From assembly GCF_963675905.1 (NCBI RefSeq), contig NZ_OY780936.1, positions 3,419,946 to 3,483,945 of the forward strand: a stretch of 64,000 nt of DNA. Reading direction: 5' to 3'. The stretch comes from an uncultured Bacteroides sp. GTDB taxonomy: Bacteria > Bacteroidota > Bacteroidia > Bacteroidales > Bacteroidaceae. Shown in pieces: positions 18,885 through 27,890 of the stretch. The notes under the pieces were generated by a model. The model was not told the DNA's origin. It did no database searches and saw only the letters and a program-made list of their open reading frames with translations. The stretch's first letter is position 1. Every line of letters begins with the position of its first letter. Both the position numbers and the translations under genes were made by a program.

Positions 18885-19017
18885 ATATTCCGGCAAAATT
18901 TTTTCGAGATTTATCTTAAAACTTCTATTATTGCTGTTTTATCGTTTGATTATCAGTAGAATAACATTTGTTATTTTTTTCTTTTTTTCTTCGGATGATT
19001 ATACTTTCGACTATAAA

Positions 19018-19048
19018 TTTGCGGTTATATTCTTTTTTTGTAGCTTTG
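19018..19048 (+). promoter_or_regulatory. Promoter of recO
   Basis: TTTG (19018-19021), a 19-bp spacer, then TAGCTTTG (19041-19048), 36 bp before the recO start; a full -33/-7 match. Confidence 0.75.
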
Positions 19049-19084
19049 TTACTAAAAGTCACAAATAAGGAATAGGAGTAATTT

Positions 19085-19810
19085 ATGCTACAAAAATCTT
19101 TTGGAATTGTTCTTCATTCTATAAAATACAACGATGTTTCTAATATTGTAGATATTTATACTGAGCGTTCAGGAAGGGCTTCTTTTTTGGTAAAACTACC
19201 GCGTTCAAAGAAAGCAACTGTAAAATCAGTACTTTTTCAACCTTTATCAATTATTGAGTTTGAAGCTGATTATCGTACCACTTCAAATCTGCATCGTATA
19301 AAGGAGGCTAAATCTTTTTATCCTTTTTCTTCGCTTCCTTATGATCCATATAAATCGGCTATTGCTCTTTTTATTGCGGAGTTTTTATATCGTGCGGTTC
19401 GTGAAGAGGTTGAAAACAAGCCTCTGTTTGCATATTTGCTCCATTCTATTCAATGGCTTGATGAGCAGGATAAAGGCTTTGCAAATTTTCATTTAGTCTT
19501 TCTTATGCGGCTTTCTCGCTTCCTGGGTCTCTATCCAAACCTGGAGAACTACAATAAAGGTGATTACTTCGATTTACTGAATGCTTGCTTTACAGCAAAT
19601 AAACCGTTTCATAATTCTTTTATTAAGCCTGATGATGCTTCAATATTAGTTAATTTAATGCGTATGAACTATGAAACAATGCATCTGTTTGCAATGAGTA
19701 GGGTAGAACGGAACCGTTGTTTACTTATAATTATTGATTATTATCGTCTTCATCTGCCTGAATTCCCGTCTTTAAAATCATTGGATGTTTTAAAAGAACT
19801 ATTTGATTAG
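19085..19810 (+). CDS. recO: DNA repair protein RecO
   Basis: Recombination mediator that works with RecR and RecF to load RecA on SSB-coated single strands at gaps. The 241-aa protein has the N-terminal OB-fold: [22 protein letters not shown] and an ASFLVK strand. A helical domain follows with [13 protein letters not shown] (about residues 96-108) and [18 protein letters not shown] (about 138-155). The C-terminal [34 protein letters not shown] segment is typical. It lacks the four-Cys zinc finger of some RecO proteins. Single gene with its own promoter. Confidence 0.93.
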   Translation: MLQKSFGIVLHSIKYNDVSNIVDIYTERSGRASFLVKLPRSKKATVKSVLFQPLSIIEFEADYRTTSNLHRIKEAKSFYPFSSLPYDPYKSAIALFIAEFLYRAVREEVENKPLFAYLLHSIQWLDEQDKGFANFHLVFLMRLSRFLGLYPNLENYNKGDYFDLLNACFTANKPFHNSFIKPDDASILVNLMRMNYETMHLFAMSRVERNRCLLIIIDYYRLHLPEFPSLKSLDVLKELFD

Positions 19811-19857
19811 CGATTGGCTTGATATAAAATCAAGGTGGTTTAGAATGATATATTAAG

Positions 19858-19895
19858 TCTCTGAGAATTGAATTTCTGGAAAATGATCTCAGAGA
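19858..19895 (+). terminator. Stem-loop after recO
   Basis: Nine-bp inverted repeat TCTCTGAGA (19858-19866) and TCTCAGAGA (19887-19895), 48 bp after the recO stop. No strong T run follows, so it could be an RNA-end stabiliser rather than a terminator. Confidence 0.4.
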
Positions 19896-19920
19896 TAGAC
19901 CAGAAGTAAGGATATAAAAG

Positions 19921-19952
19921 AAATGGGGTTATCCAAGTGAACAACCCCATTT
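19921..19952. terminator. Bidirectional terminator between recO and yqeY-like gene
   Basis: Stem AAATGGGGTT (19921-19930) and AACCCCATTT (19943-19952), 12-base loop, between convergent genes. It probably also ends the long dcw transcript. Confidence 0.75.
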
Positions 19953-19978
19953 CCTTTATATGATAAGACTGACTAAAC

Positions 19979-20428
19979 TTATGCCAGCAGTTCTTTAACC
20001 AAGGCAGATATTGCGCGTCCTTCAGCTAATCCGGCAAGCTTCTTTGTTGCTGCGCCCATTACTTTACCCATATCTTTGGCATCGGTAGCACCTGTTTCTG
20101 CAATAATTTCTTTAATTGCAGCTTCCAGTTCTTCTGCGCTCATTTGTTTTGGAAGATAAACTTCCATTGCTTTAACCTGAGCTAATTCTCCGTCTGCAAG
20201 ATCCTGACGATTCTGACTGATATAAATTTCAGCAGAGTCTTTTCCTTGTTTAACCAGTTTCTGAATAATTTTAGTGGCAGCTTCATCTGATAATGTATCA
20301 TTTGCACCTGGAGCTGTTTTAGCTTCAATGAAGTATTTTTTTATATTTCTTAATGCTTCCAGTTTCACTTTATCTTTGGCTTTCATTGCCTCTTTAATGT
20401 CATCGCTGACTTTGTCAAATATACTCAT
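19979..20428 (-). CDS. GatB/YqeY domain protein
   Basis: 149-aa helical protein of the YqeY family, related to the tail of the GatB subunit of glutamyl-tRNA amidotransferase. Visible family features are MKAKDKVKLEALRNIKKYFIEAK at the N-terminus, KLVKQGKDSAEIYISQNRQDLA in the middle, and DAKDMGKVMGAATKKLAG near the C-terminus. A role in tRNA-dependent steps is presumed but not demonstrated for stand-alone members. It follows ftsZ after 13 bp and is the last gene of the dcw transcript. Confidence 0.9.
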   Translation of the reverse strand: MSIFDKVSDDIKEAMKAKDKVKLEALRNIKKYFIEAKTAPGANDTLSDEAATKIIQKLVKQGKDSAEIYISQNRQDLADGELAQVKAMEVYLPKQMSAEELEAAIKEIIAETGATDAKDMGKVMGAATKKLAGLAEGRAISALVKELLA

Positions 20429-20441
20429 AATAGATCTTTTT

Positions 20442-21758
20442 TTAATTAAAACTTATAATATTACTACCATCTTCCGTTTCCGGAGAAGCAACTGTTTCTA
20501 CAGCTGTAGCCTTGGTTTTTATTTTTTCTAAAGTAGCTTTGTCTCGTTGATAGGTAGGAGAGTTTTCAACAGAAGCAATTATTTCATCGTTATCTAAATC
20601 TTCTGGATTGAAGATGTAGACATGACGTCGTCTTTTATGTGCTTTTGCACCTCCTTTGAGTGCTTCCTCACCATAAGCAATAACAATGCGTCGGCGATTT
20701 TCTTCTTCTTTTTCTTCCAGTTGGGCAAGGCGTTCTTCCTCTTCTTGAGTTCTTTTGCTGATAACTTCATCCATACCGGGTATACTTGTCATACCGAAGC
20801 CTGTAGCAAGAACTGTAATTTTGACTTTATTCCCAAGTGCATCATCTACTGCAACCCCCCAGATAACTTCTACACCTTTATCAAACTTACTCATGAATTC
20901 GTGAACTTCGTTCATTTCTTCCATCATAAGCTCTGATTGTTCGCAGAAAGAAACATTAAGCAATACTTTCTTTGCGTTAAAGATATCATTGTTATTTAGT
21001 AATGGAGAGTGAAGTGCATCTTCGATTGCTTTGCTGACACGGTTTTCGCCTTCACCTAAGCCGGTGCTCATAATTGCTACTCCACCGTTCTTCAGAATGG
21101 TATTTACATCTGCAAAGTCAAGATTTACCTTACCTCGCATGGTAATAATCTCAGCAATACTTTTTGCTGCGATTGAAAGAGTATCATCTGCTTTGCCGAA
21201 AGCATTCATGAAGGTTAAATCAGCGTAAATTTCTCTTAACCTTTCATTATTGATAACAAGTAGTGCATCTACATGCCTGCTTATCTGTTCGACACCATCA
21301 AGTGCCTGAATAATTTTCTTTTCACCTTCGAAAAGGAATGGAATAGTAACAATTCCTATAGTCAGAATATCCATCTCCTTAGCTGTTTTAGCAATAACAG
21401 GAGCGGCACCGGTTCCGGTTCCTCCACCCATACCTGCTGTAATGAATACCATCTTGGTTCCATCGCTCAGGAGTGTTTTAATATCTTCGATGCTTTCTTC
21501 AGCTGCAGCTGAAGCACGTTCCGGCTTATTCCCAGCTCCCAGTCCTTCTGTAATGGAACGTCCTAATTGTAACTTAACAGGAACCGGAGATTCTGCTAGA
21601 GCCTGGTTGTCTGTGTTGCACAGAACGAATGTTACATCATGTATGCCTTCCTTATACATGTGATTAACAGCATTTCCACCGCCGCCGCCCACACCGATCA
21701 CCTTGATAATACTTGGGGTGTCTGTTGGGAATTCAAATGGCATTATATCGTCTGTCAT
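20442..21758 (-). CDS. ftsZ: Cell division protein FtsZ
   Basis: Tubulin-like GTPase that assembles the division ring. The 438-aa protein carries VIGVGGGGGNAVNHMY (nucleotide-binding), the tubulin signature GGGTGTGAAPVIAK (about 105-118), and the T7-loop region NLDFADVNTIL. The GTPase core ends near residue 320 (GFGMTSIPGM). A charged linker EEEERLAQLEEKEEENRRR follows, then a basic segment KAHKRRRHVYIFNPEDLDNDE that resembles the partner-binding tail of Bacteroidetes FtsZ. After it comes an extra roughly 40-residue end (ETVASPETEDGSNIISFN). It is 46 bp after ftsA. Confidence 0.97.
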   Translation of the reverse strand: MTDDIMPFEFPTDTPSIIKVIGVGGGGGNAVNHMYKEGIHDVTFVLCNTDNQALAESPVPVKLQLGRSITEGLGAGNKPERASAAAEESIEDIKTLLSDGTKMVFITAGMGGGTGTGAAPVIAKTAKEMDILTIGIVTIPFLFEGEKKIIQALDGVEQISRHVDALLVINNERLREIYADLTFMNAFGKADDTLSIAAKSIAEIITMRGKVNLDFADVNTILKNGGVAIMSTGLGEGENRVSKAIEDALHSPLLNNNDIFNAKKVLLNVSFCEQSELMMEEMNEVHEFMSKFDKGVEVIWGVAVDDALGNKVKITVLATGFGMTSIPGMDEVISKRTQEEEERLAQLEEKEEENRRRIVIAYGEEALKGGAKAHKRRRHVYIFNPEDLDNDEIIASVENSPTYQRDKATLEKIKTKATAVETVASPETEDGSNIISFN

Positions 21759-21804
21759 AACTATATGTTATTTATGTGATGTAATTACTATATTGCTATT
21801 TATA

Positions 21805-23277
21805 TTATTCGCCTTCATCGCTGAACATGTCCTTTGTAAGTCTCTCAAACATGGTCTTGATCTTACTAGGCTCTGCTTTCTTAGCAGCTTTTGCAGCAGC
21901 TTTCGCTGCGGCTTTTTCTTCTTTTCGCTTCTGTTCCAGTCTTTTTCTCTCTAATTCGGCCTCTTCTCTTCTTTTTTTCTCCTCTTCCCTTCTTAGCCTT
22001 TCTTCTTCAGTTCTTAGAGCGTCTTTTTCATCATATTCTTCTTGTTCGTCATTATCTTCCGGGAAGAGTGTCTGTTCAGGAATATCATATTGGATTGATG
22101 TTTCAACCGGTTTAACTTTTTCAAGTAAGCAACAATTTTCTTTTCCTGCATTCAATAAGCCGATAATCGTATTTTGAGTTCCGTCTTTTATCAATAAATC
22201 TGGCCCGTTTGATCTGATTCCGGTTCGTACAAATCTTGCAATTTTTACATTGTTTATTTTTGTCCTGTTCTTAATTGCCTCATCCAGGTTTTTCAGGTTG
22301 GAACCTCCTCCTGTGATTATAATTCCGGCCATCAAATCTCCTTGATAACCTGAAAGTTCTATCTGATTCCAGATATTAGCAATAATCTCCTCAACACGTG
22401 CTTCAATAATCTCGTTTAAGACCTTACGCTCTATAGTACGTTTTTCATCGTCCAAAAGGTGTGTTTTTGGTCCTTCGTCATCATTTGTTTCAAAAATGGC
22501 GTTACCATATTTAACTTTCAGCTTTTCGGCTTCTTCTTCTTCCAATTGCAATGCACAAATATCACGAGTAATATTATTACCTCCCAATGGCAGAACTGAA
22601 AGGTAACGAAGGATATTGTTCTTATAGACAGCAACAGTTGTTGTATCTGCTCCGAAGTCTACCAGAGCACAGCCTGTACGCTTTTCAGTATCAGTGAGAA
22701 TCACATTGGCTGCAGCTAATGGAGAAATATAATAATCTGCAACTTCAATTCTTGCAAGTTCGAAGCATCGTTGCAGGTTCTTTTTTATTGAAGATCGGGC
22801 TACTATATTGAGGAAACGTCCTTCGATATTACTTCCAAGTACACCAACCGGGTCCACCTGTAAGTTAATACCAATCTTGTATTCCTGTGGAACTTCGTCT
22901 AGTATATCCATATCAATCAATGGAATCTGACGATTTTCATCTTTGATGGAATCAACAAGTTCCTCTGTAATAATCTCCTCGGTAGCTAAATGACGGGTTA
23001 CTATATTTTTAACCGTACGGATTGATTGTCCGCCGATGCCTACATATACTTTTGATATTTCATTGTCTAATGCACTCTCTAACTTATTTATGATAGAGGT
23101 CAGGCTTTGAGCTGTTTTATCTATGTTATAGATTACTCCTTTTCTGATGAACGAAGAAGATTCCTCCTTGGCATAAGCAAGGACATGAATACTTCCGTCA
23201 CTTTCTTTTCTCCCTGCTATACCGGTAATCTTAGATGATCCCAGTTCTATAGCTACGATAAAATCTGTTTCTGCCAT
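21805..23277 (-). CDS. ftsA: Cell division protein FtsA
   Basis: Actin-like membrane tether for FtsZ. The 490-aa protein has the ATPase blocks ELGSSKITGIAGRK at the N-terminus, CALVDFGADTTTVAVY (about 197-212) and AGIIITGGGSNLKNL (about 325-339). Before the C-terminal amphipathic helix (KTMFERLTKDMF) sits a highly charged Glu/Arg/Lys then Ala/Lys-rich segment of about 50 residues (for example RREEEKKRREEAELERKR), probably a long helix or flexible linker not found in short FtsA proteins. It is 71 bp downstream of ftsQ. Confidence 0.96.
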   Translation of the reverse strand: MAETDFIVAIELGSSKITGIAGRKESDGSIHVLAYAKEESSSFIRKGVIYNIDKTAQSLTSIINKLESALDNEISKVYVGIGGQSIRTVKNIVTRHLATEEIITEELVDSIKDENRQIPLIDMDILDEVPQEYKIGINLQVDPVGVLGSNIEGRFLNIVARSSIKKNLQRCFELARIEVADYYISPLAAANVILTDTEKRTGCALVDFGADTTTVAVYKNNILRYLSVLPLGGNNITRDICALQLEEEEAEKLKVKYGNAIFETNDDEGPKTHLLDDEKRTIERKVLNEIIEARVEEIIANIWNQIELSGYQGDLMAGIIITGGGSNLKNLDEAIKNRTKINNVKIARFVRTGIRSNGPDLLIKDGTQNTIIGLLNAGKENCCLLEKVKPVETSIQYDIPEQTLFPEDNDEQEEYDEKDALRTEEERLRREEEKKRREEAELERKRLEQKRKEEKAAAKAAAKAAKKAEPSKIKTMFERLTKDMFSDEGE

Positions 23278-23348
23278 ATCTTTCTAATTTTTAATATGTC
23301 AATGTACTAGTCTTTTTTAGAATGTAGTTCTAAACGATTAGCTCTTAA

Positions 23349-24104
23349 TTACACTGGCTTATTAGTTTCTTCTCTTTTTGTGCAAATTATTTGGTTGCTA
23401 AACTCTAAGTTGATGCGTTCGTATTTATTCCATCCCACTTTGTTCAAAGCTTTTTCATAGAAAATTTTTAGTCGTCCAAGTTTTTCTTCGAAATTATCTA
23501 TTTTTCCAAGGAATACTACGTGATCTCCAACTCGTGGAACCAACTCAATTTCTCTTGTTGGTGTTACGTTTATTTGCTCAATCTGAGCATTCCAAAACTT
23601 ATCATTTTGCAAAAATACACCAAACTTATATAAGCTCCTCATAGCAAAGGATTTTTCTGCATATCCTGTTACAATAGCTAAATGTGCTGTGCAATTAGCT
23701 TCAGGAGGAATTATTTTGCCTTGATTATCCAAATAAAAACTCTCCCCCTTGTAATTCATAACCCGAAGGATAGGAAGACGTTGCGAAATTTCCATGCAAA
23801 CTTTTCCACCCGGTGTTTTGTAACACTCAGCCTTGTCTATCAATGGATGTTTTGAAAGCTCTGTCTCCAGTTTTCTAGTCTGGATTCTTTCCATCTTTTT
23901 TCCAACAGGATAAATGCCTTCATCCTTAAGCAAAGAAGCTATCTCTTTTTCTGTGATAAATCCTGCATTTATACTGTCCTTTATGATCAATTCAATATCC
24001 TTGCAAGTCTTATTATCAGACTTGTTATTGAAAGCTGTTATCGCTGTTATAAGATATGCGATAATTAGCAGCATAACGATCAGTAGCAGAATTTTCTTTA
24101 TCAT
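23349..24104 (-). CDS. ftsQ: Cell division protein FtsQ/DivIB
   Basis: Bitopic inner-membrane division protein of 251 aa. One N-terminal membrane segment (MIKKILLLIVMLLIIAYLIT) is followed by a periplasmic part with a POTRA-like domain (about 40-115, RKLETELSKHPLIDKAECYK) and a beta domain (RVGDHVVFLGKIDNFEEKLGRL; YEKALNKVGWNKYERINLEF). It bridges FtsK-type early proteins and the FtsL/FtsW/FtsI synthase complex. Its ATG overlaps the murC stop by 4 bp (ATGA), implying coupled translation. Confidence 0.92.
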   Translation of the reverse strand: MIKKILLLIVMLLIIAYLITAITAFNNKSDNKTCKDIELIIKDSINAGFITEKEIASLLKDEGIYPVGKKMERIQTRKLETELSKHPLIDKAECYKTPGGKVCMEISQRLPILRVMNYKGESFYLDNQGKIIPPEANCTAHLAIVTGYAEKSFAMRSLYKFGVFLQNDKFWNAQIEQINVTPTREIELVPRVGDHVVFLGKIDNFEEKLGRLKIFYEKALNKVGWNKYERINLEFSNQIICTKREETNKPV

Positions 24105-25477
24105 TTGTTCTTCAGTAAATTTTGAATGTCGGTTGTGTAATCTTCAATATCACCTGCACCTAGAGTTATAAGTACCTCTATTTTCTTATCTTTCAATACA
24201 GATAACATGTTTTCTTTAGTGCACATACTCTTTTCCACTCCTTCACTAATATTATCGAAAATCAGTTTGCTTGTAACACCTGGAATAGGGAGTTCACGAG
24301 CTGGATAAATATCAAGTAAGATAACTTCGTCCAATAGTGATAAGCTATCAGCAAAATCTTTATAGAAATCGCGTGTACGAGTATATAAGTGAGGCTGGAA
24401 TATACCTGTTATCTTTTTATCATTGTACAAATCGCGTACAGAGATTATACTTTGCTTAATTTCAGATGGATGATGGGCATAATCGCTTAGGTAGACAACT
24501 TTCTCATTTTTAATTTTAAAATCAAAACGTCTGTCTACTCCTCCAAAACTAGCCATTCCACTCTTAATTTCCTCTGCTGTTACTCCGTTTAGCCAGCATA
24601 GAGCCATTGCGGCTACTCCGTTTTCAATATTGATGCTTACCGGAACACCTAACTGGATATCTTTTATTACTTCATCTGGAGTTACAAAGTCTATGAATAT
24701 TTCTCCGTTGCCAATGCGGATATTTTCTGCATGGAAGTCTCCTTCTTCTTTGGAGTATGTGTAGACTTTAACACCTTCCTGAACTTTTGGCTGTAAAGAG
24801 ACTCCTTTACGGATTATCAGGCATCCACCAGGTTGTATCAGGGAAGTATACTTCTCAAAGCTTTCCAAATAAGCTTCTTCTGTTCCGTAGATATCAAGAT
24901 GATCAGGGTCTGTAGAAGTTATAACAGACATATATGGGTGCAACCAATGAAACGAGCGATCAAATTCATCGGCTTCAATAACAGTAAAGTCACTTTTATC
25001 AGATAGAATCAGATTGCTCTTATAATTCTTTGATATCCCTCCAAGGAAAGCAGTGCAATCAACCTTTGACTGATGCAGAATGTGAGCTGTCATTGTGGAA
25101 GTTGTTGTCTTTCCATGAGTTCCGGCTACACATAATCCTTTGCTTGCTCTTGTAATTGTTCCCAGAACCTGAGCACGTTTCTGAATCTCAAAATTGTTAT
25201 TAATAAAGAAGTTTAGTTCAGCATGTTCTTTCGGAATTGCCGGAGTAAGAACAACAAGAGTTGAATTCTTATCGAGACATTCTTCCGGAATTAACTTTAT
25301 ATCTTCTGAATAATGTATTTTTGCTCCTTCTTTAATGAGTTTTTCTGTGAGTTCGCTAGGAGTACGGTCATAACCTGCTACATTTTTCCCTTTGGAAAGG
25401 AAATAACGTACCAAAGCACTCATGCCTATACCACCAGCACCAATAAAATAAACGGATTTTATCTGATTAATTTCCAT
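24101..25477 (-). CDS. murC: UDP-N-acetylmuramate--L-alanine ligase
   Basis: Cytoplasmic Mur ligase adding L-Ala to UDP-MurNAc. From ATG 25477 (MEINQIKSVYFIGAGGIGMS) it has 458 aa, the usual length; earlier in-frame ATGs at 25495 and 25549 would extend it into the murG coding sequence. The N-terminal Rossmann block is FIGAGGIGMSALVRYF. The ATP loop is GTHGKTTTSTM, and the metal and ligand region is DEFDRSFHWLHP followed by TSTDPDHLDIYG. C-terminal YAHHPSEIKQ and FQPHLYTRTR are MurC signatures. The start overlaps the murG stop by 11 bp. Confidence 0.97.
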   Translation of the reverse strand: MEINQIKSVYFIGAGGIGMSALVRYFLSKGKNVAGYDRTPSELTEKLIKEGAKIHYSEDIKLIPEECLDKNSTLVVLTPAIPKEHAELNFFINNNFEIQKRAQVLGTITRASKGLCVAGTHGKTTTSTMTAHILHQSKVDCTAFLGGISKNYKSNLILSDKSDFTVIEADEFDRSFHWLHPYMSVITSTDPDHLDIYGTEEAYLESFEKYTSLIQPGGCLIIRKGVSLQPKVQEGVKVYTYSKEEGDFHAENIRIGNGEIFIDFVTPDEVIKDIQLGVPVSINIENGVAAMALCWLNGVTAEEIKSGMASFGGVDRRFDFKIKNEKVVYLSDYAHHPSEIKQSIISVRDLYNDKKITGIFQPHLYTRTRDFYKDFADSLSLLDEVILLDIYPARELPIPGVTSKLIFDNISEGVEKSMCTKENMLSVLKDKKIEVLITLGAGDIEDYTTDIQNLLKNK

Positions 25478-26594
25478 GATTCTTTCTATATTCATTTGCC
25501 AACTTAACAACTTCTTTTGCAATAACACTTGCCGAGTTGGTGAAAGCAAGCTTTTTAATATTCATACTAAGATCATTTAAAACACTATCCTGATGAATTG
25601 TTTCAATAGCAATATCTACCAATTTGTCTTCAGCCTCGCTGTCTTTTACGTATAAAGCTGCAGATTTATCAACCAATGCCAAAGCATTTTTTGTTTGATG
25701 ATCCTCTGCTACATTTGGTGATGGAACCAGGATTACAGCTTTACCAAGTAAGCAAAACTCGGATATTGAACCTGCTCCGGCACGAGATATAACTAAGTCG
25801 GCTGCAGCGTATGCATGTTCCATGCTCGAAATAAAATCGGTTACAAACAATGGTAATTCTCCTGCTTTCTTAACTTCCTGCAAAGCTTGTTCGTAATATA
25901 TCTTTCCTGTCTGCCAAACAAACTGAACATCCGAATTTTTAATCTTATCCAGATTATTCATTATACATTGATTAACGGTACGAGCGCCAAGGCTTCCTCC
26001 GATAACCAGAATTGTTTTTTTAGCAGGGTCTAAGTGGAAAAAGTTAATACCTTCTTCACGGGGTATTTTGTTATTCACAAGACCCTGACGAACAGGATTA
26101 CCAGTTAGAATTATTTTGTTCTTCTCAAAGAACTTCTCCATTCCTTCGTAGGCAACACATATCTTTTTTGCCTTTTTAGCCAGAAGTTTATTTGTAACTC
26201 CTGCATAAGAATTCTGCTCCTGTATAAGAGTCGGCACACCCATCATCCCAGCCATCTTCAGTGTAGGACCACTTGCGTATCCACCAACACCAACAGCTGC
26301 ATGAGGCTTAAATTGTTTTATAATGCTATATGCTTTGAATTGACTTTTAGCCAATTTATATAGTACTTCAAAATTCTTAAATAAGTTCTTGCGGTTGAAA
26401 CCACTTACGGGTAAACCTTTTATTTCATATCCTGCAGCAGGAACCCGTTGCATTTCCATTCTTCCTTCGGCTCCAACAAAGAGAATTTCAGCTTCAGGAT
26501 GCTGTTCTTTTATTGCATTGGCTATAGAAACAGCCGGAAAGATATGTCCTCCCGTTCCTCCTCCGCTAATTATTATTCTTAATTTCTCTTCCAT
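25467..26594 (-). CDS. murG: UDP-GlcNAc--MurNAc-(pentapeptide)-PP-undecaprenol transferase
   Basis: Peripheral inner-membrane glycosyltransferase making lipid II from lipid I. From ATG 26594 the protein has 375 aa. It shows the family start IIISGGGTGGHIFPA, VGVGGYASGP, LIQEQNSYAGVTN, VIGGSLGARTVNQ, and the donor-binding ISRAGAGSISE with VPSPNVAEDHQTKNA. An in-frame ATG at 26621 would add nine residues. The gene lies 46 bp after ftsW, in the Bacteroidetes order ftsW-murG-murC. Confidence 0.97.
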   Translation of the reverse strand: MEEKLRIIISGGGTGGHIFPAVSIANAIKEQHPEAEILFVGAEGRMEMQRVPAAGYEIKGLPVSGFNRKNLFKNFEVLYKLAKSQFKAYSIIKQFKPHAAVGVGGYASGPTLKMAGMMGVPTLIQEQNSYAGVTNKLLAKKAKKICVAYEGMEKFFEKNKIILTGNPVRQGLVNNKIPREEGINFFHLDPAKKTILVIGGSLGARTVNQCIMNNLDKIKNSDVQFVWQTGKIYYEQALQEVKKAGELPLFVTDFISSMEHAYAAADLVISRAGAGSISEFCLLGKAVILVPSPNVAEDHQTKNALALVDKSAALYVKDSEAEDKLVDIAIETIHQDSVLNDLSMNIKKLAFTNSASVIAKEVVKLANEYRKNHGN

Positions 26595-26640
26595 AATCTC
26601 AATCTTGTTGATTACCAACAAATATATGAATAAACTTTTT

Positions 26641-27882
26641 TTAAGCTAAACTTTCTTCAGCTATAATTTCTTCTTTATTAATGGTAGTGTCTTCTACCTT
26701 TGTATCTATTGAACTACTATTCTCTTCCAGTTTTGCAGTATATCTGCTTACGCTTAATATCATACCAACATATACGCAATTAATCAAAGTTGAAGTACCT
26801 CCTTTGCTGATCAGTGGAAGTGGTTGTCCGGTTACCGGAATTAGCCCCACTGCCACGCACATGTTCATGATAGCCTGAGATACCAGTAGCAGTGAAATTC
26901 CCATGACCAGGAAAGTAGCAAAGTTCCCTTTTGCCTTTTGGGCTATTCGTCCCGCTCGTATTAACAGCCAGATATAGAGAATTACTACAAATCCACCACC
27001 AATCAACCCTAATTCTTCAACGATAATAGCAAAGATAAAGTCCGAAAAAGCTTGTGAAAGGAAGTCTCTTTCAACACTGTTCCCCGGCATTTTACCAATA
27101 ATATTACTTGTTGCAATGGCAATATTGGCATGAGCTACCTGTGCATCTCCGTCTATGTCAAATTTTGCAGCAGGAATATCCTTCTTTGGACTTGCAAATT
27201 CGAAAACACGATTTTTCCATGTAGTCATACGATGGAGGAACTTAATGTTTGTATTATCAGGTACAAGCATTGTAACCCCAATTGTAAAGATGCCGATGAC
27301 AGCAATACTTCCTACCAGAATTGCTAGTTTCCGGAATGGGATTCGTCCTATAATCATCATCAAAAAAACAACCCCGAATAGAAGAGCTGCGGTAGACAAG
27401 TTTTCAGGGGCTATTAAAGCACAGATAAGTCCTGTTATCCACATAATATACTTAAATGCCCTTGGGTTAGCTTCGTCTTCTTCCTGATTCTTTGCTAAGA
27501 TATATGATACAGCTATAATTACAGCCATTTTAGCAAGTTCCGACGGTTGAAACTGGAGCCCGAAAATATTCATCCAGCGGGCAGCGCCGTTGGTCATGGC
27601 TCCTGTGGCAACTACCAAAACCAGTAAGATTACCGATATAGGTACCAGGAAGACTGGAATGGCCTGAAAATATCTGTAATTAACTTTATGGGTAATCCAT
27701 ACAACCAACACACCGACCAATAAAATAACAGTGTGTTGTGTAATAGGAGCCCAGTGATCTCCTGTTTTGTAGGTTAATGTGCTGGCGGCACTAAAAACCT
27801 CAACAACAGAGATCACACAAAGGAACAGGAAGATAATCCAGATTACCTTGTCTCCTTTGAATAAGTTCTTTAACAGATCCAT
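26641..27882 (-). CDS. ftsW: Lipid II polymerase FtsW (SEDS family)
   Basis: Polytopic peptidoglycan glycosyltransferase of the divisome, 413 aa with about ten hydrophobic helices. SEDS features: RWMNIFGLQFQPSELAKMA (about 100-118), the conserved acidic loop FAIIVEELGLIGG (about 295-307), and the late ISKGGTSTLINCVYVGMILS. The C-terminal 35 residues are a hydrophilic acidic tail ending in EEIIAEESLA. It forms the septal synthase with the FtsI protein encoded upstream in the same operon. Confidence 0.95.
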   Translation of the reverse strand: MDLLKNLFKGDKVIWIIFLFLCVISVVEVFSAASTLTYKTGDHWAPITQHTVILLVGVLVVWITHKVNYRYFQAIPVFLVPISVILLVLVVATGAMTNGAARWMNIFGLQFQPSELAKMAVIIAVSYILAKNQEEDEANPRAFKYIMWITGLICALIAPENLSTAALLFGVVFLMMIIGRIPFRKLAILVGSIAVIGIFTIGVTMLVPDNTNIKFLHRMTTWKNRVFEFASPKKDIPAAKFDIDGDAQVAHANIAIATSNIIGKMPGNSVERDFLSQAFSDFIFAIIVEELGLIGGGFVVILYIWLLIRAGRIAQKAKGNFATFLVMGISLLLVSQAIMNMCVAVGLIPVTGQPLPLISKGGTSTLINCVYVGMILSVSRYTAKLEENSSSIDTKVEDTTINKEEIIAEESLA

Positions 27883-27890
27883 ATACTAAA